DNA of 64,000 bases, taken from contig NZ_JAGGOK010000009.1 of NCBI RefSeq assembly GCF_018614615.1, positions 1 to 64,000 on the forward strand, given 5' to 3'. Positions 16,909 to 26,584 of the stretch are shown piece after piece. The first letter of the stretch is position 1. Every line of letters begins with the position of its first letter. The notes beneath the pieces were generated by a model, which did no database searches, was not told where the DNA came from, and was given only the letters and a program-made list of their open reading frames with translations. The position numbers and the translations under genes are program-made. This stretch comes from Streptomyces sp. ISL-100 (GTDB lineage: Bacteria > Actinomycetota > Actinomycetes > Streptomycetales > Streptomycetaceae).

Positions 16909-18519
16909 TCAACCGATGCAGGTGTTGTAGTCGGTGTCCAGGAACGGGCCTTGGATCGTACCGGAGGCGTAGCCGGCCGAGACGGCTGCGCCGACGTTGG
17001 CGCTGGTACAACTCGACGTGGTGTCGACGAGCTGGTTCGGCAACGAGTTACCCGTCACCGTCGCGTTCAGCATGCCGGCGACGACGATGCCGGTCTCCGC
17101 GTACAGCGGCAGGCTTCCCTTGGTGTTGTTGGTGACGGCCACTGCGTTGCCCTGCCAGGCGTACGGGCCGTGCCAGGCCCGGGTGCCGACGGTGATCCCG
17201 ATGGCGTGTGGAATTCGCGAGTTGTTCCAGAACGTGTTGTCGTGGATCCTTGCGCCGGCGAAGGAGCTGCTCGCGACGCCCGGCCCATCGCCCAGATCCG
17301 GATAGGCGTTCCAGGGGTCGACGCCGATCGCGGCGAAGGTGGCCTGGCCCGCGTTGACGATGACGTTGTGGTGCATCTGGCTGGTCTGGGTGAAATCGCC
17401 CTGGCCGAAGAGGATCAGTGGTACGTCGGTGGCGTCGATGATCTGGTTGTTGGCGACCTCGGAATCCTCACAGCCGATCGAGAGGCCGTCGGTCCAGTTG
17501 CCTCCGGTGTGGTCGCTGGAGTATCCCTCGATCAAGTTGTCCGTGTAGACGTTGTCGACGCAGCGATCGGATTCGTCGTTGACGCCGCGGGCCTGGATGT
17601 TCGTGGCGCCGGCGGAGTTGCCGACCCTGCTCCTGCTCACCTCGTTACCCGTGCCGCTGAGCGACTGGACGTTGTACGCGGCTGACACGTAGCGCCTGGA
17701 CGCGCCGCTGCCGGGCACTCCCATCTGGCCGTCGACCCACACGTTGCGCAGCTTGGCGCCGGGCCGCAGCACGATGGTCGCCGCGGCGAACGTGGGCCAG
17801 GTGTCGGCCCGGACGATGCGCCCCATGTCGGCGTAGCGGCTGGGCGTCGGGGCACCCGTGGTCGTCAGCGTGACCCCGGGCGGCACCACGAGCGAGGACG
17901 AGCTGATCCGCACCACGGCCCGCTGAGCAAGAGCGAGCGTGCCACCGCTGGGCGTCGCGTTCAGCCGGGACTGGAGCTGAGCCTGGGTGCCGGTGAAGCC
18001 GGCGCCCTTCGTCGCCACGGTGGGCGCCGGCGCCGTCCCGAAGTTGTAGTCCGGGTTGCCCGCCGAGCAGATCGTGCCGGAGAGGCCAGCGAATTCCGGG
18101 CTCGCGTACATGTCGTCGAGCATCCCGGACCACGTGATGGCCCCGTTGTTCAGCAGGTTCACCGCGTGTGCGAGGCCGGCGGCGTCAGGGTCGCGGTTGA
18201 GGATCGTCCGGTAGGCCACCATCATCCGGGACGTGTTGTCGTAGCCCAGCGCGTTGAACTCGGCCGAGGTGAGCACGCTCTTGCCGAACGCCTTGAGGTT
18301 GGCGACGTTGCATCCCTGATTCACGAACTGGGCCTCGGCGGCGGTCCAACTGGGCTGGTCTGGAGCGCGCCCCAGGCCCTCGGTGTAGGCCTTGGCGATG
18401 AACTGGTAGGGGACGGGGCCGGCCGCCGCGGCGGCCGCCGACGGGCTCAGCAATGCCCCTGTCAGGACCGCAACGAGGCCGGCGCCGATCGCCTTGTACC
18501 AGTGGGTTGTTCGTGCCAT
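16909..18519 (-). CDS. Secreted DUF4214-like plus parallel beta-helix protein
   Basis: 536 residues. N-terminal signal peptide (KAIGAGLVAVLTGALL, Ala-rich cleavage region near 33). The next part looks like a DUF4214-type module: YTEGLGRAPDQPSW and RTILNRDPDAAGLAHAV (about 45-125). From about 175 it is a right-handed parallel beta-helix typical of polysaccharide-processing proteins (TDGLSIGCEDSEVANNQIID, GTRAWHGPYAWQGNAVAVTN), with repeated Asn-rich turns. Last gene of the minus-strand importer unit, 27 bp after the permease. It probably binds or cuts an extracellular polysaccharide to supply the importer; no catalytic residues could be assigned. Confidence 0.8.
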   Translation of the reverse strand: MARTTHWYKAIGAGLVAVLTGALLSPSAAAAAAGPVPYQFIAKAYTEGLGRAPDQPSWTAAEAQFVNQGCNVANLKAFGKSVLTSAEFNALGYDNTSRMMVAYRTILNRDPDAAGLAHAVNLLNNGAITWSGMLDDMYASPEFAGLSGTICSAGNPDYNFGTAPAPTVATKGAGFTGTQAQLQSRLNATPSGGTLALAQRAVVRISSSSLVVPPGVTLTTTGAPTPSRYADMGRIVRADTWPTFAAATIVLRPGAKLRNVWVDGQMGVPGSGASRRYVSAAYNVQSLSGTGNEVSRSRVGNSAGATNIQARGVNDESDRCVDNVYTDNLIEGYSSDHTGGNWTDGLSIGCEDSEVANNQIIDATDVPLILFGQGDFTQTSQMHHNVIVNAGQATFAAIGVDPWNAYPDLGDGPGVASSSFAGARIHDNTFWNNSRIPHAIGITVGTRAWHGPYAWQGNAVAVTNNTKGSLPLYAETGIVVAGMLNATVTGNSLPNQLVDTTSSCTSANVGAAVSAGYASGTIQGPFLDTDYNTCIG

Positions 18520-18546
18520 TGGATAACCTTTCTGGGGGTTGGAGGG

Positions 18547-19434
18547 TCACATCTTGACTGCACCCTGGATGCCGGAGACGAAGAAGCGACGAAGGACCAC
18601 GAAGACGACGATCACCGGGATGACGACCAACAGCGAGGCCGCCATCACCTGGTTCCACTCGACGACGTTCTGGCTCAGCAGGCGCTGCAGGCCGAGCGGC
18701 AAGGTGAACGTCGACGGGTCCGACAGCGACACACCGGAGACGATGTACTCGTTCCAGATGGCGACGAAGTTGATGACGGCGACGGTGGCGATCGCCGGCT
18801 TGGCGAGCGGCAGATAGATCCGGAAGTGCAGGGCCACCTCGCCGCAACCGTCCATCCGCGCCGAGTCCCTCAGCTCGCGGGGGATCGTGTCGTAATAGGT
18901 CTTGAACAGCATGATCGCCAGGGGCGCCGACCCGTTGGCGAACGCGAGCTGGAGGCCCAGGTGCGTGCCGAGCAGGCCGAGCTGGTCCATGGTCAGGATC
19001 AGGGGTAGCAGCGTGGTCACACCGGGCACGAAGAAAATCGCGATGAACATCGCGTACAGCGCCCGGCGGCCCGGGAAGCGGAGCACCGAGAACGCGTATC
19101 CGGCGAGCGGGTAGATCACCAGGATCAACAGCAGCGAACCGACCGTCACGACGAGGCTGTTGAGCACGTAGTCGCCCACGTTCAGCAGGACGAAGGTGTC
19201 CCTCAGAGTCCCGAGCGTGGGATGCTCAGGGATGAGCGAACCGGACGCGATCACCTCCCGCTCGTCCTTGAACGCCCCGGAGACCATCCACAGGAACGGG
19301 TAGACGCTGACGATCCCGTACAACGCCATCAGTGTGCCGGCCAGCAGCCTCCACAGCCGACGCCGCCGGTGATCTCGGACGTCGCTCGCGACGGGCGCGG
19401 TCGGGGTTCGCACCGCCTGTTCAAGGACGGTCAT
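18547..19434 (-). CDS. Carbohydrate ABC transporter permease, MalG type
   Basis: 295 residues with about six membrane helices. The cytoplasmic coupling loop reads ARMDGCGEVALHFRIYLPLA, matching the EAA motif of CUT1 sugar permeases. The start at 19434 overlaps the stop of the preceding permease by four bases (ATGA), indicating translational coupling. No ATPase gene is present; in Streptomyces such importers usually share the MsiK ATPase encoded elsewhere (established for characterised systems, inferred here). Confidence 0.95.
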   Translation of the reverse strand: MTVLEQAVRTPTAPVASDVRDHRRRRLWRLLAGTLMALYGIVSVYPFLWMVSGAFKDEREVIASGSLIPEHPTLGTLRDTFVLLNVGDYVLNSLVVTVGSLLLILVIYPLAGYAFSVLRFPGRRALYAMFIAIFFVPGVTTLLPLILTMDQLGLLGTHLGLQLAFANGSAPLAIMLFKTYYDTIPRELRDSARMDGCGEVALHFRIYLPLAKPAIATVAVINFVAIWNEYIVSGVSLSDPSTFTLPLGLQRLLSQNVVEWNQVMAASLLVVIPVIVVFVVLRRFFVSGIQGAVKM

Positions 19435-20387
19435 GTGCGCCTCCTCAGCACGACGAACGTCAACGCGGCCAGCGCGACGCTGAACAGGAACAGCAACCAG
19501 CCCAGCGCGCTCGCGTACCCGTAGTAGACCGCATCGCGCCCGAACGCGTAGTTGTAGGCGAGCAGGGGCAAGGTGGTGGTCCGGTCCAGCGGACCACCGT
19601 TGGTCATCAGCAGGAAGATCTGGAACTCCTGCAGGACCCCGCGCAGCACGAGCACGACCAGCAACGCGGTGGTGGGCCGCAGCATCGGCCATACGATGCG
19701 CGTCGCGATCTTCCACGCGGAGGCGCCGTCGAGCCGCGCCGCCTCGAGCACCGCGTCGTCGATGGACTGCAGCGCGGACAAGTAGAGCAGCACGCCGAGC
19801 GGGACCATCCCCCACACCAGCACACCGGTGGTCGTCCAGAGCGCTGTCTCCGGGTTGCCCAGGAAGCCCTCCGGCTCGACGAGGAAGTCCAGCCCCACCG
19901 TTTCCAGGACCGAGTTGAGCGCCCCGTCCGGCAGCAGGATGAATCGCCAGGCGTAGAACACCGCGATGCCGGTGGTGACGTACGGCAGGAAGTAGAGCGT
20001 CTGGAGGAAGCCACGGATGCGGCCGACGGAGTTGAGCGCCAGCGCCAGCGCCAGGCTGATGAGCACCGTGGGCACCGCCGCGCCAACCATCACGGCGAGG
20101 GTCCGGCCGAGCGCGTTTTTGGTCGAATCGGCCAGGGAGGGCACCGCCCACAGCAGGTCACGGAAGTTGTCCAGCCCGGCCCACGTCCACGTCGGTGTGA
20201 TGCCGTTCCACTCGTGGACGCTGAGCGCCAGGCCATAGCCGATCGTGTAGAGCCCGAGCACCGCGAACAGCAGCACCGCCGGCGCGACGAACAGGTAGCC
20301 GGTGAGTGCCTCGCGGCGACCACCGGCCCTGTTCCGGTTACGGCCGCGCCGCGGCACGGCTCGCTCTCGGATTTTGTCCACTGTCAA
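19431..20387 (-). CDS. Carbohydrate ABC transporter permease, MalF type
   Basis: 318 residues with a basic N-terminus followed by membrane helices (GYLFVAPAVLLFAVLGLYTI). The EAA-type coupling loop is EAARLDGASAWKIATRIVWP (about 213-232). Overlaps the binding-protein gene upstream and the MalG-type gene downstream by four bases each. Forms the membrane channel with its partner. Confidence 0.95.
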   Translation of the reverse strand: MTVDKIRERAVPRRGRNRNRAGGRREALTGYLFVAPAVLLFAVLGLYTIGYGLALSVHEWNGITPTWTWAGLDNFRDLLWAVPSLADSTKNALGRTLAVMVGAAVPTVLISLALALALNSVGRIRGFLQTLYFLPYVTTGIAVFYAWRFILLPDGALNSVLETVGLDFLVEPEGFLGNPETALWTTTGVLVWGMVPLGVLLYLSALQSIDDAVLEAARLDGASAWKIATRIVWPMLRPTTALLVVLVLRGVLQEFQIFLLMTNGGPLDRTTTLPLLAYNYAFGRDAVYYGYASALGWLLFLFSVALAALTFVVLRRRT

Positions 20388-21775
20388 CGGACCCGGCTCC
20401 AGGCCTGCCCGTACAGGTCCGCGAACCGCTTGGCGACCTGCTTCGGAGTGCTGTCACCGGCGATGAGCCGGGCCAGCGCGACCGCGCTTTCGTGCTTGAC
20501 CTGCACCGGCCCGGCGGGCAGCGCGGTGAAGTCGTCGCCGTTGAAGGCGTTGCCTGAGTTCTGGCCGAGTGCGGTGACCACCGGGCCGAGCAGTGGGTCG
20601 GACGCGAGGGCGCGGGCAGCCTTGGCCGAGGCAGGCATCTCGCTCGCGGCACTCGCGAAGGCCTTGGCGCCGTCACCGGCGGCGAGGAACTTGGCGAACT
20701 CGAGCGCACCCTTCGGGTTCTTCGACTGCGTCGTGATGCCGCTGGACAGGATCGGCGTCGCTGCGAGCTCAGCCTTCGTGATCTTACCGCCGGATGCCGC
20801 AGGCACCGGGAACAGAACCAGGTCCTCGGCCTTCATGCCCTGCTGGAGCAGGAACGGCAGGGTGTATGTACCGCCGATGTCCCATGCCGCCTTGCCCTGC
20901 GCGAACGCCTGGTCCGCCTGGTCGATGCCGAGCGAGAATACGCCTGGCGCCCACAGGCCCGACATCTGGTCGACGAGCTTGAACGTCTCGACGCTCTCCG
21001 GGGAGGTCCACGCGGGCGCTTGCGCCTTGCCGTCCCGGCTCGCGAACGCCTCCTTGCCGAGGTAGTAGTGCGACAGCGGCCGGTACAGCCATTGGAACCC
21101 CGTCTCCGGTACCTGCATCCCGGTGACGAGGCCGCCCTTCTTCGCCGACTTCGTGTGCGTCGCGCGAACCGCCTCGACGAAGCCTTCCCACGACCCCGAG
21201 GCCTTCGCGACGTTAACCCCGGCCGCGTCGAGCATCGACTTGCGCCCGATCACGATCCCCGAGGAGCCGGCTATATAAGGAATGCCGTACCAGTGCCCGG
21301 CCTTCAGCTTCTCAAGAGAGTTCTGCGGGTCGGCCTTGGAGTTGTCGATCGCCAACTGGGTGAGCTTGGCCGCCTCGGCGAGGCCCGGGAGCAGCGCCTC
21401 CCGGGTCGTCTGGTCGAAGTCGTCCGTGACGTCCGTCAGGACGCCGGCCGCGCCGAACTTGAATGACTCGTCGGCGCTGCCCACGGTGATGAGGTCGGGC
21501 AGCGACTTGGTCCGCGCCGCGGCCTGGACCTTGCTGACGTACGCCTCCTGCGGCGTGGTGAGCTCGATCTTGACGGTCGTGCCGGTCTTCTTCCGGAACT
21601 CCTCGGCCGCAGCCTCCAGGCCGGCGACGTGTGACTGCTTGAACGTCCACATCGTCAGCGTGCCGCCGTCCTTGGCCCCCCCGCCTGTGTCCTTGGTATT
21701 GCCGGACGGTCCGCACGCGGTGAGTGCGAGCGCGCTCCCGATGATGAGTGCCGCGAAGCGGCGTCGGGTCGTCAT
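20384..21775 (-). CDS. Sugar ABC transporter substrate-binding lipoprotein
   Basis: 463 residues. Lipoprotein signal with lipobox LTAC (mature Cys about 21), then an extracellular solute-binding fold family 1 (TLTMWTFKQS, AEEFRKKTGTTVKIEL, DLITVGSADESFKFGA, AWDIGGTYTLPFLLQQG, EFAKFLAAGDGAKAFA). It captures an oligosaccharide and delivers it to the two permeases encoded immediately downstream. It lies 120 bp downstream of the GH2 gene on the same strand. A second, degraded binding protein of the same kind lies at about 24.8-25.1 kb. Confidence 0.95.
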   Translation of the reverse strand: MTTRRRFAALIIGSALALTACGPSGNTKDTGGGAKDGGTLTMWTFKQSHVAGLEAAAEEFRKKTGTTVKIELTTPQEAYVSKVQAAARTKSLPDLITVGSADESFKFGAAGVLTDVTDDFDQTTREALLPGLAEAAKLTQLAIDNSKADPQNSLEKLKAGHWYGIPYIAGSSGIVIGRKSMLDAAGVNVAKASGSWEGFVEAVRATHTKSAKKGGLVTGMQVPETGFQWLYRPLSHYYLGKEAFASRDGKAQAPAWTSPESVETFKLVDQMSGLWAPGVFSLGIDQADQAFAQGKAAWDIGGTYTLPFLLQQGMKAEDLVLFPVPAASGGKITKAELAATPILSSGITTQSKNPKGALEFAKFLAAGDGAKAFASAASEMPASAKAARALASDPLLGPVVTALGQNSGNAFNGDDFTALPAGPVQVKHESAVALARLIAGDSTPKQVAKRFADLYGQAWSRVR

Positions 21776-21895
21776 GGTCGGATCTCCTCGTTGTTGGTGT
21801 GGGTCGGCGGGCCGGTCTTGACCGCGCGTCGGCTTGAGACGGCCGCTCGTGCCCGGACCTCGCTGTCGGGTGCCTGTGTGATCATGCTGATCGCC

Positions 21896-23899
21896 CTATT
21901 CGCGCAACGCTTCGTGGGCGGACAGCGAGGTTGCGAGCACGCCTTCCGGCTGCGGTGACAGTCCGGTGAAGACGCCGCGGATGGCCAGGGCTGCGGGCTT
22001 GGGACGACCCCAGAAGTCCAAGATCGACAGGCTCACGGCACAGGGAAAGGTGTCGTGGCCCATCCAGACGATGAACCCGCCGCAACGGGGGAACCGCCGT
22101 TTGGTCGCCGCCGCCGCGTACTCCAGCAACGTCGCCTGCCGGTTCTGGCTCGCGTGGACCCACGCCTCCAGGCCCTGCTCTTCTATCGTTGAGTCCAGTT
22201 CAGCCAGCCACCATCCTGACGAGTGCGACCAGTCCGCTCTGATCGCGTCGAGAGTGACGTGGTCAGGGGCCAGCCCGAACGCGGTGAGAAGATCGACGGA
22301 ACTGGAGCCGGCGATGCCGACCTCGGATCGCATCAACGCGTCATCGCGGTCCCAGTACCCGGCCCATTGGTCAGCCGATCCGTCATGGACCCACGGGCCG
22401 TGGACGTCGTGGTGAACACCGAGTCCGAAGTTCTCCGGGTCGGCGATGTATCCCGGACCCGAGGGGGATGACGGCAGGAAACGGCGACCAGGGTCCTCAT
22501 GCCCCAGTACGGCTGCCGCCGCTGCCAGAGCCGGATGAGTGACGTCGACCGGTCGGACCGGGTCACCGCCGTAGGCCCCCACCGCGAGTTCGTTCCCGCC
22601 GCACCATAGGGCGAGAGCGGCATGATGGCGCAGCTGCCGTGCGTAGTGCGAGGCGATTTCCGCGAGGCCCGCGGCGAACTCGTCGTCGGCGGGCGGCAGG
22701 TTGTCCAGGCCTGAGGAGCTCAGCGGGAGCTCCTGCCAGACGAGCAGGCCGAGTTCGTCGCAGGTGTCGTAGAAGGCCGCTCGTTCCATGGCCGCGCCAC
22801 CCCACACCCGGATCAGGTTCACGCCCAGGTCGCGGTAGGTGAGCAGGCGCTGTCGGATCATGTCGTCGGTCACGTCCGCATAGTCGGGTCTGACCGGCAC
22901 CCAGTTGACACCCTGGAGGAATAGCGGCTCGCCGTTCACGTTGCAGATCCACGGCGCAGCGTCGGGCGGAGCTCCCTCGCACGGCGACCATGAGATGTCG
23001 CGGAATCCGACGCGCGTCTCAGCCGAGTCGAGCTGCTCTCCCGCTGGATCCACAAGGTCTGCGTGCAGGTGGTAGAGCTGAGCTGGGCCTGACGGGCAGA
23101 CGGTCCACGGTGTGACGTCGTCCACTGGAACGTGGAACTCGCGCTCACCTGCTGGGTGGTCGGCAGTGGCAACGATGCGTTCTGTCACCGGGTCGACCAG
23201 ACGCACCCGGATCGAGTGGTCGGGCAGGCAACCAGACGTTGACAGCTTGACGTGCACAGACGCTTCACTGGTCACGCTGGAGTAAGAGGCGAGGGCGTCG
23301 AGTCGCTCAATTGCCGGACCCGAGATGAGATCGATTCCAATCGGCCCAGCGATGGCAACCTGGACCATGCGCGGAGTCCAGTCCCAGCCGTAGTTGAACC
23401 GAGGCTTCCAGGCACGTCGTTTCGACGTCCACCCAATCTGCCCGAGGTCGTCGGGAACGTCGGTGAAGACAACCGACAGCTGCCGGTGGCCGCCGGCCCA
23501 CGCCTCGGTAAGGTCAGCCTCGACCGGCAGGAAGGTATTCGAGAAGGAGCCGACCGCGACGTCGCCAAGCATGATCTCTCCGGCGTAGTCGAGACTGTGG
23601 CAGCGGAGGGTGAGATTGACTTCGTCATCGATGTCGAGTTCGGACAAGTCGCAACGGAAGATCCAGTGTCGGTTCTCGATCCATTCCGAGTGCTGGGACT
23701 GAGATCCGTGGTAGGGGTCAGGGATCAGACCAGCGGCCAAGAGGGCTGGGCGGACCCCTCCAGGAACTTCAACCGGCACGGGTCCAACGGCGGGAGGCCG
23801 GCTGGAATGGCTTTCGACGGTGGTGACGAGCTTCCAGTCCCATTGGCGCCACCCCTCGACAGTCCAGGAAAGAGCGCCAAGGTCGATGTATGATCGCAT
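21896..23899 (-). CDS. Glycoside hydrolase family 2, beta-mannosidase-like
   Basis: 667 residues without a signal peptide, so cytoplasmic; shorter than the usual 800-residue family members. Order: N-terminal jelly-roll sugar-binding domain (RHWIFRCDLSELDI, SKRRAWKPRFNYGWDWTPRM), an Ig-like domain, then the TIM barrel with GVNWVPVRPDYADV, NLIRVWGGAAMERAAFYD and the general acid/base motif ALWCGGNEL (E about 437). The nucleophile is probably the Glu in MRSEVGIAG (about 540). With GH38 at 8.7 kb it suggests stepwise breakdown of mannose-containing oligosaccharides after uptake. The mannoside specificity is inferred from the WGGxxE and WDWTP patterns and the neighbours. Confidence 0.88.
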   Translation of the reverse strand: MRSYIDLGALSWTVEGWRQWDWKLVTTVESHSSRPPAVGPVPVEVPGGVRPALLAAGLIPDPYHGSQSQHSEWIENRHWIFRCDLSELDIDDEVNLTLRCHSLDYAGEIMLGDVAVGSFSNTFLPVEADLTEAWAGGHRQLSVVFTDVPDDLGQIGWTSKRRAWKPRFNYGWDWTPRMVQVAIAGPIGIDLISGPAIERLDALASYSSVTSEASVHVKLSTSGCLPDHSIRVRLVDPVTERIVATADHPAGEREFHVPVDDVTPWTVCPSGPAQLYHLHADLVDPAGEQLDSAETRVGFRDISWSPCEGAPPDAAPWICNVNGEPLFLQGVNWVPVRPDYADVTDDMIRQRLLTYRDLGVNLIRVWGGAAMERAAFYDTCDELGLLVWQELPLSSSGLDNLPPADDEFAAGLAEIASHYARQLRHHAALALWCGGNELAVGAYGGDPVRPVDVTHPALAAAAAVLGHEDPGRRFLPSSPSGPGYIADPENFGLGVHHDVHGPWVHDGSADQWAGYWDRDDALMRSEVGIAGSSSVDLLTAFGLAPDHVTLDAIRADWSHSSGWWLAELDSTIEEQGLEAWVHASQNRQATLLEYAAAATKRRFPRCGGFIVWMGHDTFPCAVSLSILDFWGRPKPAALAIRGVFTGLSPQPEGVLATSLSAHEALRE

Positions 23900-23947
23900 T
23901 CACTGTCTCCGCAAGCGGTCGGATCTGCCCGGGCAGATCGGGTTTGA

Positions 23948-24655
23948 TCAGCGCACAGTCACGCCGCGCCGCACCGTAGAAGCGTGGTCGTACCAGTACG
24001 TGCGAAACTCGAGCCGGTCCCCGGCAACGGAGTTGGTGTAGTTGACCGCGAACTCCTGATTGCGGTCAGCATGCTCGAACTCGTTGCGGGTCGCGTTCCG
24101 CGAGGCAAGGATGGTGGTCGTGTCGGAGTCGTAGACTTCGAGGCGAACGATCGGCGGGGTGGCCGCGGTGACGTTGTCGCTATACAAGGTCCGCGTCGCC
24201 GTCCAGGTGCCCACGGGGATCCCGGTCTCGTACGGCCCGTAGCCGAGGAATCCCGCCGGATCGTTGCTCGTCTTCGCGCTCCATCCTTCGTCCTAGAACC
24301 TTCGTGTGTCTTCGAAGCGGCTGATGACGTGCCCGATCTCACCGTCGTTCGAGCGCCGGCTCTTGATGAAGATGCCATCGTTGCCCAGCACGCGTTCCAC
24401 GTTCAGGAAGGCGTTGCCCTGCCAGTACACCTGGAACTCCGGCTGGTGGTCGTGGCGCGGGTTCTGGTACGGCAAGCGGAAGAACTCCCCATCGCCGGCC
24501 TGGCGGAAGCCCCCCCGGCAGACCGTCCGTTGCACGACGACGGAGTCCGTCGTGGCATCACAGACGTCGTTTGCCATCACTGGATCGTTGTTTGCCGTCG
24601 CGTTGCCGATCATGGTGTTGAAGACGGCGACATTCTCACCTTCGCACCCCATCAC
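23948..24655 (-). pseudogene. Broken secreted beta-helix-like gene with an in-frame TAG
   Basis: Two reading segments lie in the same frame: 24655-24293 (GCEGENVAVFNTMIGNATAN ... GHVISRFEDTRRF) and, beyond a TAG at 24293-24295, DEGWSAKTSNDPAGFLGYGP running to 23948 (ETGIPVGTWTATRTLYSDN ... GVTVR). The first half resembles a parallel beta-helix and the second an Ig-like C-terminal module. The N-terminus is missing. It appears to be the remains of a gene parallel to the beta-helix gene at 16.9 kb. Function lost unless the stop is read through. Confidence 0.6.
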
Positions 24656-24779
24656 GTGGGGCCACTGGTGAGATATCCGGGTGAGGTGTCCTGGACCGGG
24701 TTGGCCGACCAGCCCTCTCCGTCGGCATGGCCGAGCTGTTGACTCCGTGTCTCGGCCTCAGCGGCGGAGGTGCGCCCTC

Positions 24780-25070
24780 CAGCGGTCTCGGTTGCGATTT
24801 CCGAACGGCTCAGATCGGCACCAGGGTGTCCCTTCTCGAACTCGGTCTCCAGGAAGTTGCCGTACCGCCACTCCTTGGGAGCGCTCGGCAATACGTCGAC
24901 GAGACCCGGCTCCGCCCAGACCGCCAGGGTGATCTTTCCGCCGCCGCTTCCTGCGCTATCGTCTCGGCCAGCCGAACATCCGGTGGCCAGGAGGCGCACC
25001 GCGGCGACGGGCGCGCTTGTCCGTCCACCCCAGCGCCGGTTACTTCCACCGATCACTTGCTCCACCTCCA
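24780..25070 (-). pseudogene. Degraded sugar-binding lipoprotein gene (N-terminal remnant)
   Basis: A stretch reading RLLATGCSAGRDDSAG (lipobox-like) followed by KITLAVWAEPGLVDVLPSAP and YGNFLETEFEKGHPGADL matches the start of a family 1 sugar-binding lipoprotein, after which the frame no longer resembles one. It lies 140 bp downstream of operator site 4, the position expected for the first gene of the minus-strand transport unit. Confidence 0.5.
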
Positions 25071-25543
25071 AATAACCCTGTCGGCCTGGCTTTACGGACG
25101 ACCTGCCTATGACAGGGGCTGACCTGGAAGCCGGGCTCCACAGCGTGCCACCAGTTAACAGGAGGCTTCTCTGTGACAGAGGTAAGATTGCCCGCAACGT
25201 TAAGGTTGCGGGACAACGTTGTCTACCCTCCCGTGAACAACAGGTTCGTAACGGGGCGCGCTCATCGCGTGAACGCCCTGAACCACGGGTCTCGACTGCC
25301 TGGGTGAGGAGAATGTCTGCCCCGCTCAGTCCATTGCCTGGTGCTGAGATCGGCCCTCCTGCAACTGAGATCCCTCACAGGCACGCACGAAGTGGAAGCT
25401 GGCGAACGCGGGTAACGTTGGCCACGTCACACAGAACCAGCGTGCGAACTCGACAGCTCGACCGATCTCTCACGGAGCCTGTCGGCCTTCCCACCTGGCT
25501 TGCGCACGGGTCCTCGGATGCTTCACACGCGTCGAGCCCCGAG
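25071..25543. other. Non-coding promoter region holding operator site 4
   Basis: No convincing gene. It contains the palindromes at 25191-25223 and separates the minus-strand transport/GH2 unit from the 3' end of the mannose-6-phosphate isomerase gene. Confidence 0.5.
25191..25223. promoter_or_regulatory. GACAACGTTGTC operator, site 4, with an adjoining second palindrome
   Basis: GACAACGTTGTC at 25212-25223 is perfect. Immediately beside it, CCCGCAAC (25191-25198) and GTTGCGGG (25205-25212) form another inverted repeat that shares one base with the operator. The site lies upstream of the degraded binding-protein gene and probably once drove the whole minus-strand unit down to 16.9 kb. Confidence 0.75.
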
Positions 25544-26558
25544 CTACGCCCGGGGAGGGCGGCACCTCAGCGCCTCGACGCCCCCGCGCAGCGTGAGCGG
25601 CCCGGCGGCGAACGGGGTGAGGACGGTGGCGCCCCGGCTGATCGCGATCGCATCACCGGAGGCCGACACCAGCTCGCCCCGGCCCTTGACCACGACGAGC
25701 ACAGAGAATCCCGGCTCACAGGTCGAGGCTGTCCCCTTCTATCGCCGTCAGCTTCTCTGCCACGAAGAATGCTTCGCTGGCGGCCGGGAGGGGGAGCTCC
25801 ACGGGACGGCCGTGCCTGGCCGCCCGGCTCAGCTCCGCGATCTCCGCGGTGGTCCAGCCGCGCCGGTCGACGCATTGCAACGCGAGGTCGAAGCCGAGGC
25901 CGAGGTGTCCGTCGACCGGCCCGTTCACAGCGAAGCCTTCCCACTCCATGAGCACCGAAAGATCCGTCGGCTCCTGGAGCTCCACCAGGAACAGGCCGGC
26001 GCCGATCGCGTGCGGCAGGCCGGCGGGCACGAACACTGCGTCGCCGGCTCGAACAGAGACTGCATGCATCTCGCCCAATATCGTCTCGGTTCGCTGCTCG
26101 GCCACCCACCGGGCTAGGTCCTGGGGGTCGACATCCCGGCGGAATCCGAGGTGCACCGCCGCCCCTTCTTCCGCGCCGACGATCAGCCAGGCCTCGCTCT
26201 TGCCGTAGCCGCAGGCCAGGTGTCGCCAGGAGAAGGAGCGGTCGGGGTGGGCGTGCACGGGCAGGCGCTCGCGGGCGTCCAGCAGCTTGACCAGCAGCGC
26301 GGGATCGGGGCCGAATGCCTCGACGTGCGCGGGGCCGAGCCAGGCCAGCGGGTCCCTGCGCACGGCTTCGGCGAGCGTCTCCCCGCTGTCAAGGCGGGTG
26401 AGGCCCAGGTGTTCGTCGCCGAACAGCGAGGTGGACGACCCGACCCAGTCCTCCGGGTACCACTCCCCCTGCGAGGCGAGACCGCGGAAGGCGGCGATGG
26501 CCGGTCCTCCGCGATAGAAGCGTTGTGGCTGATTGGGGCCAAGGACGAACGATCTCAT
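25544..26558 (-). pseudogene. manA: Class I mannose-6-phosphate isomerase, frameshifted near the 3' end
   Basis: Interconverts mannose-6-phosphate and fructose-6-phosphate with zinc. The main frame starts at ATG 26558 (MRSFVLGPNQPQRF) and runs to 25716 (about 280 residues). It has KLLDARERLPVHAHPDRSF with zinc-binding His residues (about 85-103), GKSEAWLIVGAEEGA and FVPAGLPHAIG (about 187-197). It ends GDSLDL at a TGA, but one base shifted the sequence continues EPGFSVLVVVKGRGELVS and TVLTPFAAGPLTLRGG to a stop at 25544, the C-terminal cupin expected for the family. One extra T (CTG T GAG) explains this. The catalytic part is intact, so the truncated protein may still work, or ribosomes may shift; otherwise it is a mutation. 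Confidence 0.8.
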
Positions 26559-26584
26559 CGGGTACGACTCCAAAGAGAATGCGA

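Noticed and set aside
18547..25070. A dedicated ATPase subunit for the sugar ABC importer
   Set aside because: No Walker A/ABC signature protein occurs in the locus; a shared MsiK-type ATPase elsewhere is more likely.
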